Shown here piece after piece: positions 13,700-25,619 of a stretch of DNA of 64,000 nt. Below the pieces are notes generated by a model. It was not told the DNA's origin. It searched no databases and saw nothing but the letters and a program-made list of their open reading frames with translations. This stretch comes from Ipomoea triloba (lineage: Eukaryota; Streptophyta; Magnoliopsida; Solanales; Convolvulaceae): contig NC_044919.1 of assembly GCF_003576645.1 (NCBI RefSeq), positions 32,627,848 to 32,691,847 on the forward strand, in the 5' to 3' direction. Numbering within the stretch: the stretch's first letter is position 1; each line of letters opens with the position of its first letter. The position numbers and the translations under genes were made by a program.

Positions 13700-14864
13700 T
13701 CTCGGCCTTTACAACCCGGCTGATCTTGTTTGTCGCTGTCCGGTCGTTGACTGGTCTATTACACACACGTGTCTCCGCATCTCTGGGTTACTCACATTTT
13801 ATTTTATGGGCTCGCCATATTTTGAGCTTCCAACTTGCCGAACTAGGCCCAATACAATGTTAGATTCTCAGCCTTTTTCAAGAGTAACGGCCCGGCCCAT
13901 GAATGCAATAAAATGTAATATCAAAATCAATTTATTTTTCAAATTTAAATATAAATCTTAAAATAGATTCAATATATTACTATTTATAAAATAAAATGAA
14001 AATATTATTAGAATATAGGAAAAATTGTATTTTTTTGTATTCCAATTATACATGTGGTACAGACTTGATTCTTGAATTATATAAGTATATAAGTGACTAT
14101 CTTTAACCCTTAAGTTATGCTCAAAGTGGCGAGTTTAGTTTGTGATGAATCAAATCCGCCACTTTATTAAATGATACGGAGTATATTGGTGGCAAATATA
14201 ATCCTCGAGAAACTAATACCATTACTTTGTGCATAACTTATTAGTGGTTAAAGATAGTTATGCACATAACAAAGGGACCAAGTATGTATCGCGAGTATAA
14301 CCGAAAGATTAAAAATATAATTTTTTTCTAAAACAAGTAGTAATATTATTAGATAGTAGATACTGCATTTTCTTTATATAATATTCCGCAAGACCGCAAT
14401 GATGATGCATATATATAGTGACAGTATAAATACATTAATTTTTATTTATAGAAAAATTAACCACAACTATTCAAAAGTACATTGTATTCTAGTCTCTAGA
14501 TAAAATTTACCTAATCCTAGTCAGATTAAATTGTCTATTGACCAATTTAAACTATGAAGGTTAATGCCCTCATCAAACTATGAAGGTTAATGCCCTCATC
14601 AATAAACTATGAGGTTAATAAATTGTTATTATCAAACTGATTATTTGAATTTTGAACAACTTGGCTGATCGAGGGTGTACGTACGCAGAAGTTGAGAAGC
14701 AAGGGATTGAACACTGAGAATAAAGTGGAGCGATAAAGATGGCCGGCTGCCGGAATCCGGCTTAGGTATATTATACTGATGAGTATATTATATTATTATA
14801 ATTATAATGTTCGGAACGGCGGACGTGGTGGGGACTGGCATGCAGCGGACATTATATATATATA
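13700..14864. other. Actin promoter region and AT-rich spacer
   Basis: The first 200 bases are the upstream region of the actin gene. Further right there is a tandem 29-bp duplication (AACTATGAAGGTTAATGCCC, starting at about 14550 and 14578) and no coding potential. Confidence 0.4.
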
Positions 14865-15164
14865 TTCAAATGTGGTCGCGCCTTCCCGTGCGGTCGGTGC
14901 GGTTTACACCACTCAATGTTAAGAAATGCACCACTCAATGTTAAGAAACACACCATAATGAAAATACATAAAAACACTTCATTACTCCCCTGTTTCTAAT
15001 TGTGCATTTCTGAACACTGTGTGGTGTACTTTTTTTTATACATAGTGGTGTGTTTTGTGGTGATGTGTATCTAATAGTGCATATTTGTGTGGTCCATTTC
15101 TTAACATTGAGTGGTGTAAACCGCACCGACCGCACAGGAAGGCGCAACCATACTTGAACTTTAC
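14865..15164. mobile_element. Hairpin MITE embedded in a (TA)n microsatellite
   Basis: Long inverted repeats: the left arm contains GGTCGCGCCTTCCCGTGCGG then CGGTTTACACCACTCAATG; the right arm is its reverse complement. Both ends abut (TA)n tracts (14853-14864 and 15165-15204). Insertion into TA microsatellites recalls the rice Micron type (established knowledge). No coding capacity. Confidence 0.75.
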
Positions 15165-15204
<40 letters not shown>

Positions 15205-15207
<3 letters not shown>

Positions 15208-15871
15208 CACAAAACAAACAAACATGCAGTAGAGTAGATGCCGGTAGGGAGTAGAAAGGAAGAAGATATATAGCACTAGTAGGCAGGCAGGATAGGGACA
15301 AACATCAAAACATTGTATTGATTTAGTCAACCATATCATCTCTGTCTTCCTTCAAATCTTCAACTATATAATTATGATAGGTAAATAGTTTAGGATATAT
15401 ACGTTACGAAGTATTATAGTGTATGTATAGTTGAGAAATAGTAGAGTAATGTAATAATATAATTGGTTATGATAATATATGTTAAGTACAATTTTCAGTT
15501 ATAGGTGATTGAGCTCGGAAGGTTGTGATTAGCTTAGGTTGGAAAATTGTTTAGACTTTAAAAAAAAAAAAAATCTTCTGAGCATAGTAATTATAAAACT
15601 GGTCGGATCGGAGCAGGGATCGCATGTCATAAATCAATATAGAAGGTTGGCATGGTGGATTACAATGGGTGGCTTAGGTAAGTTGTGACACGTATTAGGC
15701 ATTGCTGTAATTCTCAAGACAGTGATAGTTGATATGATGTTTCTGTGACTTAAAACCAACCTTATAACTTAGGTTAGCTTTCTGGTTTAGAATGTCAAGA
15801 TAACTAGTCAATTAAATTTGAGTCATCTATATTCAATATTTTTTGTATATCGATCGCCATCAAACTAGAAA
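15205..15871. other. Spacer without recognised features
   Basis: AT-rich; no gene, no clear repeat seen. Confidence 0.3.
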
Positions 15872-17154
15872 TCTATACTATATATAAAAGTAAAATCCTC
15901 TATTTCATTTTTCCCGCCAAAACTTTTGTAGTGAATTAATTAAATATTTTATTGGTCAAATAATTAATAAACCTTATTTGGTAAAATGGAAATTAACTAA
16001 TATCTATTAATTGCTAATATTGTTTCTATATTCACATATCAATACTATTAATAAAAGAAAAATCTTCCCCTTCAACTTTCCCGCGCAAACTAATATTATT
16101 AATTAATTTGTAAAAAAAATTAATAAAGTTTAATTGGTAACAAAATTTTATTTACCAAATTCTGAGAATAATTAAACCATTATAATTGTGAGAATAATGG
16201 AAACTAATTCTACATAATTTTATAAGAAAAAATAATTTATTAATTATTATTTACACCAATAATAATAATTCGAATACTTATCTATACTTCTATATCTATA
16301 CTACTATTAATAAAAATAAAATCATCCTTTGTGAAATTCCACCCAGACAATATTAAAGATAAAATGAAAAAGAAAACTGATTTTACTAATTGATTGAAAA
16401 TATAAAAAAAATCATAATGGAAAAGGAAACGGAAATTAGGCAAATTGGAAAAAGGAATGGATATTACTAATTGACTGAAAAAAATTAATTACACTTTCAT
16501 TTTGAAAACTTTAAATTATTTAAACTTAAAAAAAATTAATTAAACATGACTGTTAGATTTTTTATAATAGTTACAATTAATTCATTCAAATATGGAGGAA
16601 GAAAAACTAAATGTAATAGGGTGAAAATTAATATACTTAAGGTATAAAAGTAAAATTGCACATATATTAGTGTAATTGACTAATAATAGTTGCCTAATAA
16701 TTATTATGATAATAACACTGGTCGTTGATTTTATTTTTATAATAATTATAATTAAATTATTTCTCATTTTTCTCATATTTATCTTAGTAATAATATAATT
16801 ACATAAGTCATATTACATATCGATCTTTTTAAGATAATTGTAGACAAACAAGTCATATATATTTCGTTCAATTAATTGAGTTATAGTTTTGCACTAATCT
16901 TATAATCAAATAAATGTACACGTTCAATATTATAATTTTTTTTATATAATTTTCTTTATTTTTATTATCTAAATACAATTATTTGCTCTAATTCAAGCAA
17001 AGAAAACACCAAACAACATAATCGATCCAATCAATTTCATCAATTGCGCTATACAATATTCGATGTTATAATTTATATAATTGTATATCGATCTAAATAT
17101 TCTTAAAATATTATAATAAATCCATTCCGTGCAACGCACGGGCGAAAATACTAG
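15872..17154 (+). mobile_element. Non-autonomous Helitron, 1.28 kb
   Basis: The 5' end TCTATACTATATATAAAAG follows an A. The 3' end has the hairpin CCGTGCAACGCACGG, a short spacer and CTAG at 17151-17154, followed by T, which matches the A^T insertion site and CTRR terminus of Helitrons. No Rep/helicase sequence is present. Two further 5'-end-like sequences start at 16039 and 16295. Confidence 0.8.
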
Positions 17155-18865
17155 TGTTAGTTTAATAATATTTATAGGGAAAATGATCCAACGCTACCAC
17201 TGATTTGCAACGCATGTGAACTCCTCCGAATCCCAACTAACTGATCTGGTAAATAAGAAAATGGAAATCGGGGAAAAGTATGGATTGGAGTAGGAATGGA
17301 AAGTGGTGAGGAAAGACATGATTGTAATGGATGGTAGAAACATGATGATAATGATAAATAAGTGGGATCGGATTTGGGAAGCAAAATAATTAAGCATGAG
17401 TATGGGATGCAATTATGTGTCATCAAAGTGTGTGTATAGTATTTTTTAATTTCCTTTTTTTTCGTAACCATCATAACCACTTTATCCTAACTTTATTATT
17501 ATTATTATTATTATTTTTTATTATTATCCAATGTTTTTGTGTGCTAACAAGTTTTTATTATTTAAGCACTGCGACAGTTCTTTAATTTAAAAATAAAACT
17601 TCTTTTTCTGAAAAGTGGAAAATGGCTTTCACTTTTGGGACTTTGGTATTTTTCTATTTATGTACTTATTTCCATTAATTTATTACTGCACATTGCATAC
17701 ATTATTAGTAAAATTTTAAGGACTAGGTTAAGTACGTAGGTTTTATTATTTTTGAGTAACATCCCACAAGAGAAATCCATAACGACCAATAGGTGAGTTG
17801 AACTTGTAATTATGTAATGACCAACTTGATTGAAGTTACCTCCACTCGAGATGGTGTTAACGAGAATTGAACTCGCAGTCTTCTGGTACAATAATCATAC
17901 TCGACCCGACTATTATTTTAGGACTTTAATTTTTATATTTAAAGTTGGGAGGAAAAGGTACTTTATGTAAAATCCATAAAACCAAAAGGTCATAAGATGG
18001 AAGGTGAAATCCAAGCAATCTCACATGACTTTTTACACCTTAAGTCATGCAATTCATCATCATTTATCTTCTGATCTGATGCATGATGAGAGCAATGATG
18101 AGAAATTATTTTTTTTCCCCTTTTTTTCTGCTTTTTATTGGAATCTATTGGGTTACTAAGCTCTCTTTTAATTGCTACCAAACTATACACCCAAAACGGA
18201 AAATATATATTTTATCCATTTTGACTATATTTATGTGCTAGCTAGTAAGCTAGATTAGCTATATGATTTTTTTTTTTTGTTTTTTTTTGTTTTTGAGAAA
18301 AGCTATATGATTTTAAGAAATAAAATGGCAATACTATCTCTTCTTCTTCTTCTTCTTCTTCTTTTTTTTTTTTCTTTTTTACTTTTCAATTGTTTTGTTT
18401 ACTATGGAGTATTGGAAACTCAAACTAGTCCTCTTTTTATTTTGTTAAAATTTTATTTATTAATTATTAAATTTGACTATTTATATTTAAAAAACTAATT
18501 TTTTTTTTACAGGCCGGGTTTTAAAATTTTAAAAACTAATATAAATTAAATTTAAAATATAAAAAATGTACCGAGTATCTACTAAGAAAAATAATTGATA
18601 TAAAAATTAGGGGAAGTGGTTATTTTAGTCCATTATTAGTTATGGCTAAATTGTTGACTCAATGTGGCTGTTTCAATCCATTACTTATACATTTTGTTAA
18701 CATTAAAATTTTATTTTGATTTGCCAAATAATTAGAGGATAAATTGATCATTTTTTCAAAGTATTAAAAAAAAAAAAAAAAGCTTTCACATTGATGATTT
18801 CAAGTGAATAATGTTAGAGTTGTTGTTGTTGTTGTTTGTCTGTCTAATTGTCTATATATATATAC
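17155..18865. other. AT-rich intergenic DNA with low-complexity tracts
   Basis: Contains (ATT)n at 17492-17515, a possible SINE-like remnant at 17735-17905, and CTT/T-rich tracts at 18267-18375. No gene. Confidence 0.4.
17735..17905 (-). repeat. Possible SINE-like remnant
   Basis: On the minus strand a box B-like GAGTTCAATTCTC follows a tRNA-like start. Both flanks read TATTATTTT, which could be a short target duplication or chance in AT-rich DNA. Confidence 0.3.
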
Positions 18866-18900
18866 ATACTAGTATTTTATATGCACGATGCGCAAAAACA
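18866..18900 (-). mobile_element. Candidate Helitron 3' terminus (reverse orientation)
   Basis: Read on the minus strand the sequence ends in GCATCGTGCATATAAAATACTAG then T, resembling the 3' ends at 17154 and 51163, but the hairpin is degraded. A 5' end, expected to the right, was not found. Confidence 0.4.
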
Positions 18901-19165
18901 TATGCGCAATATTAATACTAAATATTAAAATATTTTTAAAAAAATTATAGCATATAATTTTTTTAAAAAAAATGTATAGTTGTAGAATTCATATTATATT
19001 AAATAAAAGTATAGCTTATAATTTGAATAATAATTATGATATGATTAATATTATTAAAATAAGAAATTTAGATATTATATATTAATAAATATAATTATAG
19101 TAAGATTTAATAAAATTTAATGAAATCAAACTTATTTCTTATAATAGCATGTTTCCATACATTAT

Positions 19166-19286
19166 GGAAGGGAGTAGGTTCGAGCTTTAGTGGAGGCGAT
19201 ATTGACTCTTTGTGCTTCAGTAGGTTGAGAAAGTAGTTATGAACAGATACTGCATTGTAACAGAGTCAATAGTACTAAAAAAAAAA
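19166..19286 (+). mobile_element. 5'-truncated SINE with poly(A) tail and target duplication
   Basis: The 121-bp body starts with a box B-like GTAGGTTCGAGCTTT, shares TTGACTCTTTGT...ATACTGCATTGTAACAGAGTCA with the SINE at 25 kb, and ends in ten A residues. Perfect 10-bp direct repeats CATACATTAT flank it (19156-19165 and 19287-19296). The tRNA-like box A is missing, so it is truncated at the 5' end. Confidence 0.8.
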
Positions 19287-19520
19287 CATACATTATTACC
19301 TTTGAAGAATAAAAGAAAAAAATATTGTGTATGCATGTGAATGGTAATAATAATGAAAATATAACAGAAGTTAATTATAACAGCAATGGTATTTTTGTCC
19401 ATAAAATTGTACAGTACAATTCTTATATATAGTATAATGTATGCAAAATTTTAACAGAGAAAACAGACATAAATCAGGGGTATAATTTGAATTGAAACTT
19501 ATTATGTTTTTAGATTTTAG

Positions 19521-19619
19521 ATACACGAACTAATGTGACACAAATTACCAATTTAAAAATAGAAAGATATATATACACTAATTAATGTGACACAAATTAC
19601 CAATTTAAAAATAGAAAGA
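19521..19619 (+). repeat. Tandem duplication, unit about 50 bp
   Basis: TAATGTGACACAAATTACCA and the following AATTTAAAAATAGAAAGA occur twice in direct succession. Non-coding. Confidence 0.75.
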
Positions 19620-19847
19620 CACCAAGACCGAATTGAACATATTACGTACATACATGAAATCCGATTGGAAGGAATCGAAGCTAAGCGACAAATTAAATTT
19701 AACATGGGAGAAGAGAATCCTAAGATACATATGACACAAAAGAATAATGGATGTTGCCCACTCTACATGACATTATAAGATAAGAGAGATGAATGCATGT
19801 TACGTTCATCACAATGGGTGGGGATAATATGATGCGATATATGCATG

Positions 19848-19876
19848 GGGGGNGGGGGGGGGGGGGGGGGGGGGGG
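19848..19876. repeat. Poly(G) run with one ambiguous base
   Basis: A run of about 28 G with one N. Its length is likely unreliable in the assembly. Confidence 0.8.
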
Positions 19877-21490
19877 CATGTGAAGCCACACCCCACACAG
19901 ATATGATGAACTGACTTAACTCCATCTTCATTTAATGTGCATTATATTTATTATGCCTACCAAATTAATTACTATACACTTCAATTCATTATATTTCCCA
20001 TTTTGTAATTAAACCCATTGACTCTTTAATTTGGATCCTATTGATTAAAACTTTACTTTATTAGCTGGAACCAACATCTGATCTATAGTTGTAGGTGGAA
20101 CCAACATCGGGGTTCTAGCATATTATATTGAAAGCTTTAAAAGACTTATAAATTTTGTCTTAACAATTACAAAATCAAACTTAAATGTTTTTGAGAAAAG
20201 TTTATATAGTTGTATATTAATTCTACCTATCAACTCTGTTAAAAGGAAAAAAAAACATATTTTAATTGAGGACTCCCAGGATACCATTATGTAAAATAAG
20301 CCATTTTGAGTTTTTGACAAAGTATTATTATAGTCAGTATAACGTACTAACGTAGTGTTAAACAAGTAGATTAGATCAGACATGCATGCAACAGTATACT
20401 AGTAAAGTTTTGCCGGAAAATTATTAAAGTAAAACTGCTTAATTACATACAGTAGGGTGAAAAACACGGTCCAAAAAAAAAAAAAGTTAAGAGGGTTAGG
20501 TTTGACGTGGGATGAATAGGAAGTAGCTAGCTAGGTAGAGAGGTTGTTTCCCTGTAGCGAAGCACGTGAAATGATGCCTCAAAGTGCGAAGAAATCACAA
20601 AAGCAGATTGCGTTAATCACTTAATTAATCTCTGACTGCACATTTTTAATTAATGTCAAAAATATTCCATTTCCGCAAATTAATTAACTCTGAAAGGGAT
20701 ATATAGAGAGAAGATCAGATGCATGTTTGTTATTTTGCATCGGATCCTTCGCCGAAGAAGGCTATTAATTGAAGACATCCACTACCTTCTCTCAGATCCT
20801 AACCATATATGCACCCAACAAAGCTAAAATCCAAAAAACAATTTCTTAAAATCAATTCACACTCATGTTTTCTATACACGTTACCACTTCAAGGTGAATA
20901 GTGAAAACTTGAAATTTATATTGAATATAAAGTTAATATTATATTGTTTTCATACTCTTTTACTTTGAATTTATACCCAAAAAAAATTAAAATAAAATAC
21001 TGTGATGATCTATCTAGTCTTTCCTATAGGTAAATCAGCAATATGTTTTTTTTTTGGGTTAAAGTAACACAATGCATTTTGACACATATGGCTGTCTATG
21101 CTTCAATTCTTGTGTGATATTTTTAATGCAGGTCCCTTACACCATCTACATCAAGTTCCAAATTAAAGTTTTAAATGTTGACCAAATTTTTGAAGATTAA
21201 ATAAATAAATAGTGAGAGGTTAAACTACATGTTTGGTGGTTTTATTATGTCTTAGTTGAATTGGTGAGATCCGATATAAATTCTGATGTAATTTAAGTTT
21301 GACTTAGATAATCAGATTATATGGATAGGATTTGACTCGTAATGTATAGTTATATATCTCTGAAAGTAGTGGTGATGACAAGATAACATGCCTTTTCTTG
21401 TCTTTATAATTTTTTTAAAAATAAATTGATAGGTGTAATGCAAGCTTTCAAACTTGATAAAAATTAGTCTTCACTATGCCAAATTTGCTC
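19877..21490. other. Intergenic, no gene seen
   Basis: AT-rich with homopolymer tracts. A small imperfect hairpin (GATCAGATGCA...TGCATCGGATC, about 20715-20748) is present but does not match a microRNA family I know. Confidence 0.3.
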
Positions 21491-22085
21491 GCAGATTATG
21501 CTGCAAGGTGGACCTGGGTCCAAAACTACGTCGTTTTGTCTTTTTTTTTTTTTTTTTTTTTAGTAAACACATTGCTGAATTAGAGTTGCTCAAAAATGTG
21601 TGAATGTAGAGGTTTCAAAGTGTGAATGTAGAGTATAGAAATCGTGAATGTAGACTTATGATTGTGTGAATGTAGAGTTGCCCAGAAATGTGTGAATGTT
21701 GAGGTTTCAAATTGTGAATATGGAGTATAAAAATCGTGAATGTAGAGTTATGCATATGTGAATCTGTAATAGAGTTAAGAAGTTCTAGCAACTTGTAGCC
21801 CTGTAATGTGTGAATGTGGAGTTGTCAAGTTGTGAATATAGAGTATAGGACCTGTGAATATAGAGTATTGAATGTGTGAATGCATAACAGTGGTAGTATA
21901 GTTACTAAACATATAACCCTGTAATGTGTGGATGTAGAGTTTACAAATTGTGAATGTAGAGTATAGTGTATGTGAATGTAGAGTTTGTGTTCCACATTTC
22001 AGGCCAATATGTTATTTAAAAAAAAAATCAACAAAACGGCGTCGTTTTTGGACCCAAGTCCAACTTGGTCCAAGTCCAACTTAAT
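21491..22085. mobile_element. Candidate MULE-related element with TGTGAATGTAGAG arrays
   Basis: The left side reads GCAGATTATGCTGCAAGG then ACCTGGGTCCAAAACTACG; the right side has the inverted counterpart (GTCGTTTTTGGACCCAAGTC). The interior is a degenerate minisatellite of TGTGAATGTAGAG-like units, nearly the same succession as in the element at 42983-44793. The outer right terminus of that relative is missing and I saw no 9-bp duplication, so boundaries are provisional. Confidence 0.6.
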
Positions 22086-22438
22086 TTTTTTAAAAATAAA
22101 GTTTATTATTATTATTATTATTATTATTTTAAGATATTATTATTATTATTATTATCATTATTATTATTATTTATGAAAGTGAAAGGGTACTAAATGTATG
22201 ACATTAATAAAGATTTAACCTTACATTCTATTTTCAAAAAAAAAAACAAAAAAAAACCTTACATTCTAATATGACACACTCCTATAAGAGTTCAATTAAT
22301 CGTGTGATATTATTAACAATTCGCTTATTAATTACTTCACATTTTGGTTGAATTTTTTTTAATGGAGAAATTGAACATGGTGGTAATGTCATGCTATATT
22401 GTTTATATATTTGTGATTTGATGATTATATTCTCCGGC

Positions 22439-22447
22439 TATAAATAC
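22439..22447 (+). promoter_or_regulatory. TATA box of the SMR gene
   Basis: CTATAAATA stands about 180 bp upstream of the ATG at 22625, with no ATG in between, which supports that start codon. Confidence 0.6.
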
Positions 22448-22624
22448 ATAGCTTTTGTTTTTTCCTCTCCTTTATATCTTTCTTGAATTCGACCTCACCT
22501 CACCTCACCTCAGCTCTCATCTCCTAGGTATCTAGGCCTCACTATTCAAAACCCCTTACCTTGCCTTTAAGGTTGTTTGCTTGCTCACTGTCTATTCCTC
22601 TTGCCATTACCTCACTGACACTTT

Positions 22625-23218
22625 ATGTTCTCACAATTCAAACCCTTCTTCATGGCTAATATCCCAACCAAATTAAATAATTCTCCTTCTTCTATCGCTT
22701 CCACTATTTTTCTCTCTGAAAAAGACTTATCAGCGGCCGCACTAATAAACTCCATGGACTGCAACTTCTTAAGAGAAACAACAGTAGTCTCATCAAGACC
22801 CAGTCTGGAGTTTCCAGAAACTTGTCAGATGGTTACGTCATCGTCTTCTTCCAGAAATTTAGAATCAGAGCATCATGAAGGAGACAATAACGGGAAAGTC
22901 TTCGAAAAACACCAGGAAGAAGAGAACAGATACGAGGTTTTGGTTTCTTCTTTGAAGGTGAAACTCACAAACACTACTGTAAACAAGGAGAAAGAAGAAG
23001 AAGAAGAACAAGGGTGTAAAACTCCGACGTCGCCGGAGTATAAGATCCCGGCGGCTTGCCCGCCGGCTCCGAGAAAGCCAAAGGCTGTGCCGGCAAAGAG
23101 AAGAGGTTGTTGTCACAAAAGGGTTTTTCTTGATTTGTCAGATGAGACTGAATCTTTGTTTCCTCCACTCCTTCTGGCTGATCTTGGTAAAAAGATCAAG
23201 AAAATTAGGAGTAGTTAA
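22625..23218 (+). CDS. SIAMESE-RELATED (SMR) cyclin-dependent kinase inhibitor
   Basis: Single-exon gene for 197 residues. The plant-specific SIM/SMR proteins bind CDK-cyclin complexes in the nucleus and promote the switch from mitosis to endoreduplication, often under stress (family knowledge). The diagnostic block is GCKTPTSPEYKIPAACPPAP followed by RKPKAVPAKRR (about residues 136-166), which contains the TP site and the IPA.CPPAPRKP core. Downstream, RVFLDLSDETESLFPP corresponds to the family's C-terminal cyclin-binding-type segment. The N-terminal 130 residues are Ser- and Glu-rich and longer than in most SMRs (about 80-130 residues in total). Initiation further in, at Met 10 or at MDCNFLRE (22754), cannot be excluded, but 22625 is the first ATG after the TATA box. 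Family assignment is firm; the subtype is not. Confidence 0.88.
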   Translation: MFSQFKPFFMANIPTKLNNSPSSIASTIFLSEKDLSAAALINSMDCNFLRETTVVSSRPSLEFPETCQMVTSSSSSRNLESEHHEGDNNGKVFEKHQEEENRYEVLVSSLKVKLTNTTVNKEKEEEEEQGCKTPTSPEYKIPAACPPAPRKPKAVPAKRRGCCHKRVFLDLSDETESLFPPLLLADLGKKIKKIRSS

Positions 23219-24993
23219 TTGATGATTAATCTTATTTTCAGCCTTGCTTTATTCATCATAATAATTTGACTTACAAGTAAGCTAGATGCAGATTTGCTTC
23301 TGTATAATGCTGCAAATTCAATGTATGTACAATTCATCTCTATAACATATATCTCATCTATTAATTAACTTTTCTTTTCTTTCTTTTAAATCTTCTTCTT
23401 CTTTCTTTTTAATTGTTTTTTGGGTTTTTCTTTTTGGGTTACATTATTATGATATGAGTTTGGTAACTTTCCTATTCCTTCGGGTCTAATTATGCATGGT
23501 AAGAGCATAGAGGGGAAATCTTAGGATAATCATGCTCCTAAAATTAGGAAATTGTAATATTGGATACTAAATTATAGAAAATCATAATTACTTTCTTGAT
23601 ATTTTTTATATATTAATTATAAGTGGGTATGTATAAAGATATATTTCATGAAATATGATAGAATTATAAATTTTCCTCCTCTTAACTCCTTTGTTATTTT
23701 CTCCCTTTCATTTCTTTTTATTTTTTCTTTCGGAACTTTCACGAGTCTGAAGTGTGAAAAATAAGAGTCAATAACTCAATAATTTAAGATAGTTGGTAAG
23801 TGAATGACTAAATTGAACTACAAGGTCGGAGGTTTACTTTTTCTCAAGTAAAATTCCAACTCTGCAAACGTGACGCATATAGAACTCGAATTAGCTAGTT
23901 TCACAATTGTACAGATGCCAGATGAAAAACAAAATAAAATAAAAACAAAAAGAGCCAATATCTACTCGAAAGGGCAACTACATGTTACCGTGTCATATTA
24001 GAGCTAGCTCTACTACCTACACTACATTTTTTCATGTATTTTATAATTGAATGATCATTATAATATTATAACTAAGGATAAGAGTGTTACTAGTTACGTT
24101 CTCGGTAAAATTACTTTTAAAATCTTTTAATTTATAAAAAAATATTAGACAACGCGTGTTATCTAATATTCTAAATAAATTTTGTTTTATGATCTTAGTT
24201 AATAAATTACATTCAGAATCCTTGTCAATAAAACCATGATGGAGAGGCAGGCAGCGTTTGACTTTGTGAAGAAACAAACATCCATCGTGGTTATGAACTT
24301 TTTTTTACCAAAAAGTTGAAAAGAAAGAAAGGGATATTCGGTTTGGCAGAAAGATAGGGATCCTAGATAGCTAACATCAAGGTTGTTTCGCTTGTCGTTT
24401 AATATTATTTTTGATTGACATTCATCATTGCTTTTTATGCCCCTTTTAAACTTTTGTCACATGAGATCGACCAACCCATCATTTTGTGCAACTGCATTAT
24501 ATTCATATATCATAATAATGGATCAACTAAATTAAAATGTGATTCCACTTGGACTAAAAATTTTCATACTAAGAATAGTGCAACAATCTCATCTTAGATG
24601 CTGAATAACTACTGTGAATAGAACTGTGCTACAAATTTTCTTGTAAATATTTTTATTCAACATGATCAAGAACTCCTAGACAATCATCATTCCCGCTTTC
24701 TTTAATGTAGAGTATAGTATTTCATGAATGGTATAGTTTAGGTATTCTTCAGCCTACAAAGCACTCGATTTAGAATTGTTATTATATTTGAGTGCTCAAA
24801 ATTGAAATAATTTCATAATAAGTATTTTAACCGATTTAACGCCCCGATACTAAATTAAAGGATATATTTGTCATTACACACACTACTATACCCCTCATAT
24901 GTAACATTTATTTTGGGTATACCTCCGCTCCGATACTAAATTTCTTTGATACGTGTTAGTTAAGCACCTATTTAATTAATTATTACCATATAT
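23219..24993. other. 3' flank of SMR and spacer without features
   Basis: Probable 3' UTR to about 23350, then AT-rich DNA with pyrimidine tracts. No gene or bounded element seen. Confidence 0.35.
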
Positions 24994-25004
24994 GATAATG
25001 GAAG

Positions 25005-25146
25005 GCTTTTTTTTTCTTTTTTTTTCTTTTGAGTGCGACTGACTCTGTTACAATGTAGTATTTTACAAAGAGTCAACAGTTGCTTTCACTGAGACTGGGA
25101 GTGTAAACCGGAACACCGGATGCCACTAGACCACAAGGTCTTTGGC
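25005..25146 (-). mobile_element. Full-length SINE with tRNA-like head and 11-bp target duplication
   Basis: Read on the minus strand it begins GCCAAAGACCTTG, has a box A-like TGGTCTAGTGGC and a box B-like GGTTTACACTCC, then the family body with TTGACTCTTTGT...CATTGTAACAGAGTCA and an A-rich tail interrupted by single G residues. Perfect 11-bp direct repeats GATAATGGAAG flank it on the plus strand (24994-25004 and 25147-25157). Pol III-transcribed, mobilised by LINE machinery (family knowledge). Confidence 0.85.
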
Positions 25147-25157
25147 GATAATGGAAG

Positions 25158-25619
25158 TTATTATCAGTTAAGTATATATATTCGTAAATAATGAGCTTGT
25201 AATGTTCTTCTTGGCGGCTTAATCAAATGGTTAATAAAAATGTGGCCGGCCGGCCACCGATATGATGATAGTATTCAATTAATATACGGCGGTTAATTAA
25301 ATGACAAAGGTAACGTAACAACAACATTAAACACGCGAAATCATATGGTAAAGGAAAATTTGAGGGAAAATAATATTGGAAGTGTCCTCAAAGCATGACA
25401 AGAATGTACCCTTGTCGTAGGGCAAAATGCAGATACATGCAAATGGCCTTACTGTAATAATAACCGCATTCACCGGCAATATGTATGACTTGCACTAACT
25501 ATTGCTTGCTTTACATGCATGTTGTCCGGCCTTGCGCCTTGTACAAAAGGAATCCTAGGCTTGTACGTACATGATGAATATACTTTTCTTTGGTGAACCT
25601 AGGTTAGGGAAAACAATAC
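25158..25619. other. Spacer without recognised features
   Basis: No coding potential or bounded repeat seen. Confidence 0.3.

Noticed and set aside
14941..15339. Open frames with Ile-Tyr runs over TA repeats (also 13411-13766 and 63572-63846)
   Set aside because: They are translations of (TA)n microsatellites and MITE arms, without conserved protein content.
20715..20748. Small imperfect hairpin considered as a microRNA precursor
   Set aside because: The stem is too short and no known microRNA sequence is present.
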